Source: Chloroflexota bacterium (GTDB lineage Bacteria > Chloroflexota > Anaerolineae > Aggregatilineales > UBA3940). From it: a DNA stretch of 9,593 bases. The position numbers and the translations under genes were made by a program. Below are positions 1 through 5,491 of the stretch, one piece after another; position 1 is the stretch's first letter; each line of letters starts with the position of its first letter. The stretch is taken from positions 12,540 to 22,132 of the forward strand of contig JAHEME010000003.1 in assembly GCA_024643825.1 (NCBI GenBank), read 5' to 3'. The notes below the pieces were generated by a model. That model did not search any database. It was given only the letters and a program-made list of their open reading frames with translations, and had not been told where the DNA came from.

Positions 1-25
1 TATACCGATCGGAGGAAAAGAGGAT

Positions 26-53
26 AAAAAAAGCCGGGCATAGGAACCCGGCT
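26..53 (-). terminator. Rho-independent terminator of the small minus-strand gene
   Basis: Read on the minus strand, a perfect 7-bp GC-rich stem AGCCGGG (53-47) / CCCGGCT (38-32) with an 8-base loop runs directly into seven T residues (32-26). It lies about 20 bases past the stop codon of the gene ending at 74. On the plus strand there is no T-tract after the stem, so it acts in one direction only. Confidence 0.9.
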
Positions 54-73
54 GTACATGGCGAGTTGTGCGA

Positions 74-430
74 TTAATCCATATCGGGACGCATGTCGGA
101 AACCCGCTTGAATACATCGGGGTCTTCTTCCAAGACATCGACGGTCGCATAATTTAATTCAGAAAACATGGGCGGCAAGGGGGGGCGTCCCGGCAGTTCA
201 GGCTTGGGTGGCTCTTTGGGGATATCATTGCGTAGGGGCTTCCTGCTTACGGATCGCGGTCGTAGAATCCGCGAGTCGCGGCTCATACTCCCTACCCATT
301 CCCCGTCAATAGTGTAAACGTCACTGCCATCAAGCCATGCTACCCAGGTCTTGGTCATATCCCAGATATGATCGCCAACACGGGTTGCGAACCAATCTCC
401 TGCTGTTGTCCAAATAAACTCAGGCTTCAT
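74..430 (-). CDS. Small hypothetical protein, possible 4-fold beta flower-like domain
   Basis: The product is 118 residues from the chosen ATG at 430. I chose that start because GGGGAGAGG lies 4 bases upstream; a TTG five codons earlier overlaps that ribosome-binding site. Residues about 9-56 hold short repeating units rich in Trp, Gly and Asp (GDHIWD, WVAWLDGSDVYTIDGEWVG). These resemble the repeated 'x-DG-x-x-VY-x-DG' strands of the 4-fold beta flower family, a small domain of unknown role. That assignment is from memory of the pattern. Residues 72-87 are a proline-rich linker (PKEPPKPELPGRPPLPP), followed by an acidic tail ending MRPDMD. There is no signal peptide, membrane segment or catalytic motif, so it is probably cytosolic. 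A strong terminator follows it, and its own promoter was not recognised. Function is unknown. Confidence 0.75.
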   Translation of the reverse strand: MKPEFIWTTAGDWFATRVGDHIWDMTKTWVAWLDGSDVYTIDGEWVGSMSRDSRILRPRSVSRKPLRNDIPKEPPKPELPGRPPLPPMFSELNYATVDVLEEDPDVFKRVSDMRPDMD

Positions 431-434
431 TATG

Positions 435-443
435 CCTCTCCCC
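435..443 (-). promoter_or_regulatory. Ribosome-binding site that decides the start at 430
   Basis: The minus strand reads GGGGAGAGG followed by CATA and then ATG. The purine-rich core is well spaced for the ATG at 430 and overlaps the upstream in-frame TTG at 445, which is therefore unlikely to be the start. Confidence 0.65.
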
Positions 444-478
444 AACCCAATCGATTCGCCACAATGGAAGAATGCAGT

Positions 479-589
479 TCCTAGTGCAGTCTCAACACAG
501 AGTGCTGGAATATCGGGTGAAAATGAACATAGTTACAGGCAGAGCCTTTCGCGTTCATTCCAGACTACTCTGCTGAAGTTGCACTAGGA
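479..589. repeat. 111-base element with 33-base imperfect terminal inverted repeats
   Basis: The ends are a perfect 10-bp inverted repeat, TCCTAGTGCA (479-488) and TGCACTAGGA (580-589). Further in, and in the same nested order, lie CAGAGT (498-503) / ACTCTG (567-572) and CTGGAAT (505-511) / ATTCCAG (557-563). The two arms (479-511 and 557-589) are both 33 bases long and match at 24 of 33 positions without gaps. They flank a 45-base centre that holds a small AGGC-AGA-GCCT hairpin (537-547). There is no coding potential. The design fits a miniature inverted-repeat element (MITE) or a long structured RNA or DNA cruciform. No clear target-site duplication is visible: the flanks are GCAGT on the left and TATGTG on the right. 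No transposase is nearby. Confidence 0.6.
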
Positions 590-600
590 TATGTGGAGAA

Positions 601-630
601 TTGAAAGACTGTTTCCCCTCATGGTAGAAT
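601..630 (+). promoter_or_regulatory. Candidate sigma70-type promoter for the nucleotidyltransferase/HD operon
   Basis: TTGAAA (601-606) and TAGAAT (625-630) are separated by 18 bases; each matches the consensus at 4-5 of 6 positions. It faces the coding pair starting at 789 and lies just outside the inverted-repeat element. No operator was recognised. Confidence 0.5.
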
Positions 631-777
631 GCTCACTACAATCTAGAATACCACGATCAATCGCGTCCAGGGAATTTGTTATAGGGTTGCAAGTAATCAA
701 ATGCCTCAGGAACATGAACCTTTGCCCTGCAAATACAAGAATTAGCCATCACGCCAGCCGCAATTAACTATGTTTAT

Positions 778-784
778 CGGAGGG
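778..784 (+). promoter_or_regulatory. Ribosome-binding site supporting a TTG start at 789
   Basis: CGGAGGG ends 4 bases before the TTG at 789. The next in-frame ATG falls inside the conserved first beta strand of the nucleotidyltransferase (IVVMAAS) and would remove it, so the TTG is the best start. Confidence 0.7.
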
Positions 785-788
785 TTTC

Positions 789-1754
789 TTGAATACAATT
801 GACCATATTGTGGTCATGGCTGCATCGCCTAGCCGAGGAATGGAATCACTCACTCGTACCCGGCCTAAAGCGATGCTTCCTATTTTAGGAAAGCCGATGA
901 TCGGGTGGGTTCTAGAAGATTTCTATCAAACAGGAATACGAGATTTTACAGTCGTAGTGGGGGAGCATGAAGGCACGGTAGTGGAGTGGCTCACTTCGCA
1001 GTGGCATTCGGATGTGAAGCTGACATTTGCCCCACAGGGTCATCAGCGCGGGACTGCCTCGACGTTGTTTGCGGCACGTGGGTTTATTGATCGACCGTTT
1101 ATCATCACTCCCTGTGACTTTCTTGTTTCTAGGGATCACATCGCAGGATTGGCTTCTTACTTTGAACTCCATAGCAGTGATGCTGCCGCCTTGAGCCTGT
1201 TTTACACTCCTGATGAAGCGACTTCAACCGCCAGCGTATTGCTTGATCCACGAGGCAATGTTGCTTACATCTCAGAAAAGCCAGTAGGCGCGCATCAGGA
1301 CTACATGACAGTGAATCCCATCTATGCCTTCACACCAGATATTCTCGCATATCTTGATAAAGTACCTGTGATGGAAGACAGTGGGGAGCGAGTTCTGGCT
1401 ACCGCTGTGCAGATGATGATTGACGATGACAGGCTGGTGGGCGCGGTGCAGGCGGATGTTCGTACACGCCTAGATGTCCCAGGAGACCTATTGGAAGCCA
1501 ACCTGAGATTGCTCCAAGAACCGGAAGCCCATACAGTCCAGAGTGAAGTTCCATCCTTGGTCGAGATTGTTCCTCCTGTACATATTGAACATGGCGTTAC
1601 ATTGGGACAGGGTTCCATCATAGGCCCCAATGTGTATCTGGAATCTAGAACGGTAGTCGGTGCGAACTCCAAACTTGAGAATACTGTGGTACTTGGTCGA
1701 ACCATTCGCCCTGACAGCCAGATTGCTCATGAGCTTGTAAGTGGAGATCGATGA
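789..1754 (+). CDS. Sugar-phosphate nucleotidyltransferase-like protein (RmlA/GlmU fold)
   Basis: The product is 321 residues. Residues 5-242 follow the NTP_transferase pattern: first strand HIVVMAAS, then RPKAMLPILGKPMI (25-38), a QxxxRGTAS stretch (83-91), an acidic metal-ligand candidate in CDFLV (D110), SEKP (162-165), and LDVPGDLLEANLRLL (228-242), which corresponds to the family's 'D-x-GTP-x-DLL-x-AN' segment with D229. Residues 256-305 form a short left-handed beta-helix-like tail (GVTLGQGSIIGPNVYL). Known members transfer a nucleotidyl group from NTP to a sugar 1-phosphate in the cytosol to make activated sugars for cell-envelope glycans. The glycine-rich GxGxR loop is altered here to AASPSRGMESLT (11-22), so catalysis and substrate are uncertain. 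The gene overlaps the next by 4 bases and probably shares its transcript. Glucose-1-phosphate thymidylyl- or uridylyl-transferase and mannose-1-phosphate guanylyltransferase are all possible. Confidence 0.85.
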   Translation: MNTIDHIVVMAASPSRGMESLTRTRPKAMLPILGKPMIGWVLEDFYQTGIRDFTVVVGEHEGTVVEWLTSQWHSDVKLTFAPQGHQRGTASTLFAARGFIDRPFIITPCDFLVSRDHIAGLASYFELHSSDAAALSLFYTPDEATSTASVLLDPRGNVAYISEKPVGAHQDYMTVNPIYAFTPDILAYLDKVPVMEDSGERVLATAVQMMIDDDRLVGAVQADVRTRLDVPGDLLEANLRLLQEPEAHTVQSEVPSLVEIVPPVHIEHGVTLGQGSIIGPNVYLESRTVVGANSKLENTVVLGRTIRPDSQIAHELVSGDR

Positions 1755-2323
1755 TGAATCGGGAAGAAGCGTTTCAGATTGTCACAAAATATATCAAGAA
1801 TCAGGGCTTGATCCGCCATATGCTGGCCGTGGAAGCCGCTATGCGAGCGTATGCACGCAAGTTTGGGGAAGATGAGGACGCATGGGCACGGGTCGGCTTG
1901 CTTCATGATTTTGATTGGGAGATTCACCCTACCCTTGAGAAGCATCCGATGGAGGGAGCGCCCATTCTCCGGGAACGCGGCGTCTCAGAGGAGGATATTC
2001 GTTCTATTTTGAGCCATGCCCATCACTCCGGGGTTCCGCGAGAGACAATGCGCGATAAGGCCCTGTTTGCTGTGGATGAGCTTACCGGTTTGATCACAGC
2101 CGTTTCGTTGGTTCGCCCTTCCAGGGACATTCGCGATGTACAGGTGAAGTCGATCAAGAAGAAGTGGAAAGACCGCGCGTTTGCAGCAGGGGCCGACCGA
2201 GAAGATATTGAGCAGGGGTGCGCTGATCTTGGTGTACTGTTGTGGGAAGAGCATGTTCCCCTCGTTTTGTCCGCGATGCAGGAGATCGCAGCAGAACTGG
2301 GTCTCGATGGCAGCACCGCCTGA
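1751..2323 (+). CDS. HD-domain phosphohydrolase-like protein
   Basis: The product is 190 residues. Metal-binding HD superfamily ligands are in order: H23 (LIRHMLAVE), the H52-D53 pair in LLHDFDWE, H65 (KHPMEGAPILRERG), the SHAHHSG cluster around residues 88-94, and D109 in VDELTGLI. This is the arrangement of single-domain HDIG-type predicted hydrolases, cytosolic metal-dependent phosphohydrolases whose substrates are mostly unknown. A helical C-terminal part (130-185) has a basic patch (KSIKKKWKDR). The start codon lies in the ATGA overlap with the preceding stop, which points to translational coupling. GGAG at 1743-1746 is 4 bases from the first ATG (1751) and 7 from the second (1754), so the true start may be one codon later. 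A substrate linked to nucleotide-sugar metabolism is suggested only by co-transcription. No terminator is evident after it. Confidence 0.85.
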   Translation: MMNREEAFQIVTKYIKNQGLIRHMLAVEAAMRAYARKFGEDEDAWARVGLLHDFDWEIHPTLEKHPMEGAPILRERGVSEEDIRSILSHAHHSGVPRETMRDKALFAVDELTGLITAVSLVRPSRDIRDVQVKSIKKKWKDRAFAAGADREDIEQGCADLGVLLWEEHVPLVLSAMQEIAAELGLDGSTA

Positions 2324-2385
2324 TCCATTGTCATTTCGTGGGTAAACAACCTCATTCACGTATGGGAAAAGCAACTCCGAAACGG

Positions 2386-2391
2386 TATACT
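2386..2391 (+). promoter_or_regulatory. Weak -10 candidate for the LysM gene
   Basis: TATACT matches the -10 consensus at 5 of 6 positions and lies 49 bases before the LysM start, but no recognisable -35 sits 16-18 bases upstream. It overlaps the left edge of the hairpin at 2390-2433. The gene could instead be read through from the HD gene, as no terminator with a T-tract lies between them. Confidence 0.25.
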
Positions 2392-2433
2392 GCCGTGCGC
2401 ATCGGGCAAACTTGATTAGCCTGAGCACGGTAG
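2390..2433 (+). promoter_or_regulatory. Strong hairpin immediately before the LysM gene start
   Basis: CTGCCGTGC (2390-2398) pairs with GCACGGTAG (2425-2433), 9 bp with one G-U. After a 3-base bulge, TCGGGC (2402-2407) pairs with GCCTGA (2419-2424), 6 bp with one G-U. The apical loop is 11 bases. The hairpin ends 6 bases before the ATG at 2440 and covers the place where a ribosome-binding site should be. No T-tract follows, so it is not a typical intrinsic terminator. A role in translational control or as a dyad operator is inference. Confidence 0.55.
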
Positions 2434-2439
2434 ATAACT

Positions 2440-3543
2440 ATGGCTCCCAGAGTAAAGTTTGATTTCTCGTCCATTGACCCACGTACCCGCGCAGTTCTGA
2501 TTGGCGGTGTGCTGATAATTGTGCTTGCCGTCGTGGGTCTTATCAGTTACTTGGGGAGTCGTGTCGAAGATCGATCTTCGGCAGAGGGCACTCCAGATAG
2601 CACGGTGACTCTGCCCTCTGCCAACTCTCCATCTCCTTCGGCCCCGCCCACAGAGACTCCCACCACTGGACCAACTGCCACGATTGAGCCATACACATAT
2701 CAGGTTCAGTCCGGCGATACGCTTTTCTTTATCATTCAGCTATTTGGCTACCGGGATACGGGCGTAGTCCCAGAAGTCCTGGCGATGAATGGGATGGCGA
2801 ACGAGAATGATCTGATTGCAGGGCAAACCTTATTGATTCCGCGCCAGACACCCACGGTTGGGCCGACCTTTACAGCCACTAATACCCTCGATCCACTGGT
2901 CACCCCTCCCACATCGACTTCGACAGGCACGGCAGGGCCTACCGTTGATCCGAACATAACCGTCACCTACTCCGATTGCACACGCGATCATCGATGCACC
3001 TCTCCTGATGGACAGTTCTGGATCCATATTGTGCAGCCAGGGGATACCATCGCAGGTATTGCCTTTGCCTATGACACCAAAGTCGATTGCATTCTGCGAG
3101 AAAATGGCCTCCCGCAGAATCCAATCATCTTTGAGGGCCAGCAGATCAAAGTCTGCATTCTCGTCACCCAGACACCTACATTGACTCCAACAGGAGGGCC
3201 AGGGTCAACGGCGACTCCAACCCCCACACCGTCTGCCCCGTCTCTACTAGCGCCAGCGCAGAATGCGGAAATTCCCCGCAATCAGAATGTAACCCTGCAA
3301 TGGGTGGACGCCCGCCCCCTCGAAGCGGGTCAGTACTATTTAATCGTGCTGCGGAACGTTACGACGGGAGAGGAAACGCGTCAGACAACGCGTAGCAGCA
3401 GCTACCGATTGCCCGATTCGCTGCGGCCCGGCGTGGGGCGATCTTTCCAATTCGAGTGGAGGGTTGTCATTGTGGCGGGCAGCAGCAATGATTCGCCGCT
3501 GATCAGCGGGCCGGGGATTCCGTTTGCCTTCACATGGGGATAG
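2440..3543 (+). CDS. Membrane-anchored protein with two LysM domains
   Basis: The product is 367 residues. A short, weakly basic N-terminus leads into one hydrophobic segment (about 18-38), probably an uncleaved anchor with the rest outside the cell. A Ser/Thr/Pro-rich linker (52-83) precedes LysM 1 (about 85-134: YQVQSGDTLFFII ... LIAGQTLLIP). A second Thr/Pro linker (136-172) leads to LysM 2 (about 194-240: HIVQPGDTIAGIA ... IFEGQQIKV), and a third (244-266, with TPTPTPS) leads to a C-terminal beta-rich domain (267-367) resembling FN3/Ig-like modules. Four cysteines (180, 186, 217, 239) flank or lie in LysM 2 and could form disulfides. LysM domains bind peptidoglycan or other N-acetylglucosamine glycans; no enzymatic domain is present. 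No good ribosome-binding site precedes the ATG, where a hairpin lies instead. It is convergent with mutL, with 9 bases between stop codons. Confidence 0.88.
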   Translation: MAPRVKFDFSSIDPRTRAVLIGGVLIIVLAVVGLISYLGSRVEDRSSAEGTPDSTVTLPSANSPSPSAPPTETPTTGPTATIEPYTYQVQSGDTLFFIIQLFGYRDTGVVPEVLAMNGMANENDLIAGQTLLIPRQTPTVGPTFTATNTLDPLVTPPTSTSTGTAGPTVDPNITVTYSDCTRDHRCTSPDGQFWIHIVQPGDTIAGIAFAYDTKVDCILRENGLPQNPIIFEGQQIKVCILVTQTPTLTPTGGPGSTATPTPTPSAPSLLAPAQNAEIPRNQNVTLQWVDARPLEAGQYYLIVLRNVTTGEETRQTTRSSSYRLPDSLRPGVGRSFQFEWRVVIVAGSSNDSPLISGPGIPFAFTWG

Positions 3544-3552
3544 CGTTTGCTT

Positions 3553-5355
3553 CTAGATAGCCCCCAGACGACCAAACTCCTTCGCAAGTTCGCCCGCCGA
3601 AAGATGAAGCATAGTGGGTCGTCCGTGGGGGCAGGTGCGCGGCGATTCACATGTCTCAAGCTGGCGGATCAAAGCCTCCATCTCTGCATAGCTCAGTACC
3701 TGCCCAGCTTTGACAGCCGCTTGTTTGCATACCCGCGCGATCAATTTTTGCTCGGCGGTAGCTTCCACAGGCATGTTTCCGCATTCAATTTCACTGATTG
3801 CTGCTAACAGCGCTTCTACCGGGTCGTCACCAGAAACCAGAGCAGGCACGGCTTGCAGGCGAACCGTGTTGCGTCCAAACGGCTCTACTTTGAAGCCTGC
3901 CGCTTCCAATTCGGCATGATTGGACTCGATCAGGGAAATTTGCTCAGGCAGAAGTTCTACAGATAAGGCTTCCAGCATTTCCTGCGAAGCGAGGGTATGT
4001 CCCTCACGCTCTGCCATGAACTGCTCGTAAAGTACCCGTTCATGGGCCGCGTGCTGGTCAACCAGGTACATTCCTTGCGGGCCTTCCGCCACGATATACG
4101 TCGCCCCTACCTGACCAACCACACGCAGCATCGGAAGTTCGCGCTTCTTCCGAGGCATGGGTGTCTCATCCTCAGATCTATCGGGTTCTGGCATGCGCTG
4201 CTTCCCATGTTGCCCCGGTGTTTGCACCTCAAGATCGATGCCAAGTTGGTTCATACGCTCCGTAGTGATCTGTGCGATCCGATCCCTTCGTGCCACCATC
4301 TCCGGCGACCCCCACAGGACTTCCGTGCGCACTCCTGGTGGGGGTGCATTATCGACCAGCGTGCGACGCACGGCACGTTGGACAGCACTGAATACGGCAT
4401 CCGCACGGCGAAAGCGCACCTCTGCTTTCGTAGGGTGAACGTTTACATCAACCTCATCAGATGGGAGTGTGATCATCACGACGGCGACCGGGTATCGCCC
4501 TGTCATTAGCATCGTATGATACGCCTGAATAACTGCGTAGGAGAGGCTGGAGTCCTGCACCCATCGACCATTCACAAATACAGTGATCTGATTACGATTG
4601 GATCGATTGAGGGCGGGAAGACCGACAAAGCCTTCCACAGAAATAGGGGGTAAATCATCGCGTCGTGAATCAGTCTCACCTGATTCGATTGCTATCATCT
4701 GGCTGGCAGTCTCAAGCCCATAGATAGAGCTTAGTGCTTCCGCTAGATCGCCGCTTCCGTTGGTATGAATCACTTCCTGCCCGCCATGCGCCAGCACAAA
4801 TCGAATATGCGGATAGGCGAGCGCATAGCGGCCAATGAGTGCCCCGATATGACTGCGCTCGGTGCTTTCCTTCTTCAGAAACTTGAGCCGGGCGGGTACA
4901 TTGTAAAAGAGGTTTTCGACTACGATCACAGTTCCCTGCGGGGCGCCGATGATCTCGCGTCCTGTGACACGCCCGGCTTCCAACCGGAGCCTCGTACCAT
5001 AGTTCTCGTCCGAAGTACGAGATACAAGAATCATCCGGCTTACTGCGGCGATGGATGCCAGAGCCTCCCCGCGAAATCCTAAGGTCAAAATATCATCGAG
5101 GTCTGCCACTGCGGAAAGTTTGCTAGTTGCATAACGATGAAATGCAAGTTCGACCTCTTCAGCAGGAATTCCCACCCCGTCGTCAGCCACTTGTATTAGT
5201 CGCTGACCACCTTCCAGCAGTTCCACAGAGATATGGCGTGCCCCCGCATCGATCGCATTTTCCAGCAGTTCCTTGACCACAGAAGCGGGGCGCTCAACGA
5301 CCTCCCCTGCTGCGATTTGACTGGCAACTTCCGGTGGCAGCACATGAATTGCCAT
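3553..5355 (-). CDS. mutL: DNA mismatch repair protein MutL (endonuclease type)
   Basis: The product is 600 residues from the ATG at 5355. In this numbering the GHKL ATPase N-terminus shows QIAAGEVVERPASVVKELLE with the catalytic-position Glu at 29 as in E. coli MutL, then NAIDAG, DDGVGI and GFRGEAL. The transducer domain carries VFVNGRWV and DVNVHPTKAEVRF. After a charged linker (about 345-400), the C-terminal dimerisation/endonuclease domain has DQHAAHERVLYE (433-444), matching DQHA(x)2E(x)4E. It also has CKQAAVKAG (543-551), CPHGRP (575-580) and a terminal EFGR. Such MutL proteins are recruited by MutS and nick the new strand during mismatch repair, as in bacteria lacking MutH. An ATG two codons upstream (5361) abuts the ribosome-binding site without spacing, so 5355 is preferred. 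Upstream is a terminator for the kinase gene. Confidence 0.98.
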   Translation of the reverse strand: MAIHVLPPEVASQIAAGEVVERPASVVKELLENAIDAGARHISVELLEGGQRLIQVADDGVGIPAEEVELAFHRYATSKLSAVADLDDILTLGFRGEALASIAAVSRMILVSRTSDENYGTRLRLEAGRVTGREIIGAPQGTVIVVENLFYNVPARLKFLKKESTERSHIGALIGRYALAYPHIRFVLAHGGQEVIHTNGSGDLAEALSSIYGLETASQMIAIESGETDSRRDDLPPISVEGFVGLPALNRSNRNQITVFVNGRWVQDSSLSYAVIQAYHTMLMTGRYPVAVVMITLPSDEVDVNVHPTKAEVRFRRADAVFSAVQRAVRRTLVDNAPPPGVRTEVLWGSPEMVARRDRIAQITTERMNQLGIDLEVQTPGQHGKQRMPEPDRSEDETPMPRKKRELPMLRVVGQVGATYIVAEGPQGMYLVDQHAAHERVLYEQFMAEREGHTLASQEMLEALSVELLPEQISLIESNHAELEAAGFKVEPFGRNTVRLQAVPALVSGDDPVEALLAAISEIECGNMPVEATAEQKLIARVCKQAAVKAGQVLSYAEMEALIRQLETCESPRTCPHGRPTMLHLSAGELAKEFGRLGAI

Positions 5356-5361
5356 TTCCAT

Positions 5362-5368
5362 CCCCTTT
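5362..5368 (-). promoter_or_regulatory. Ribosome-binding site that decides the mutL start
   Basis: The minus strand reads AAAGGGG immediately followed by ATGGAAATG. Spacing is 0 bases to the first ATG (5361) and 6 bases to the second (5355). The second ATG also gives the usual MutL N-terminus (MAIHVLPPE, compare MPIQVLPP in E. coli). Confidence 0.7.
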
Positions 5369-5370
5369 AC

Positions 5371-5400
5371 AAAAAAACACCGATGATTCTCTCACCGGTG
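5371..5400 (-). terminator. Rho-independent terminator of the histidine kinase transcript
   Basis: On the minus strand CACCGGTGA (5400-5392) pairs with TCATCGGTG (5386-5378): 9 bp with one G-U and a GAGAA loop. Seven T residues (5377-5371) follow. It is about 90 bases past the kinase stop codon and ends only 2 bases before the mutL ribosome-binding site. Confidence 0.8.
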
Positions 5401-5402
5401 GT

Positions 5403-5408
5403 ATTGTA
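5403..5408 (-). promoter_or_regulatory. Candidate -10 element for mutL
   Basis: TACAAT on the minus strand matches TATAAT at 5 of 6 positions. The -35 is weak (TCAAAA at 17 bases). Transcription would begin near 5396, inside the first arm of the terminator hairpin, so a mutL transcript starting here would lack a complete terminator stem. The remaining 136-base gap between the kinase and mutL shows nothing else. Confidence 0.35.
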
Positions 5409-5491
5409 GCGCATACGTCTGTCAGTTTTGACACAACTCAAATGAACGGAAATGGTTACAGAATCCCGTTACGAAATGCCCCTCACCGAGA

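Larger units (their letters stand above)
590..788. other. Non-coding leader region before the nucleotidyltransferase gene
   Basis: About 200 bases lie between the inverted-repeat element and the TTG start at 789. I see one promoter-like sequence (601-630) and a ribosome-binding site at its end. I could find no further stable hairpin, second convincing promoter or small gene. If transcription starts near 637, the untranslated leader would be about 150 bases, long enough to hold regulation that I could not identify. Confidence 0.5.

Noticed and set aside
2337..2360. Possible terminator after the HD gene
   Set aside because: Only a 4-bp CGTG/CACG stem with a 16-base loop and no T-tract.
1985..2428. 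Minus-strand open frame of 147 codons
   Set aside because: It is antisense to the HD hydrolase and the hairpin before the LysM gene, has no family features, and has a composition typical of a shadow frame.
3496..3509. Perfect 14-bp palindrome CCGCTGATCAGCGG
   Set aside because: It is inside the LysM coding sequence. About one such site is expected by chance in a window this size, and no T-tract follows to make a terminator.
3997..4509. Long plus-strand open frame of 170 codons
   Set aside because: It lies entirely antisense to mutL, which has full family motifs. The translation has no recognisable domain and looks like a shadow frame.
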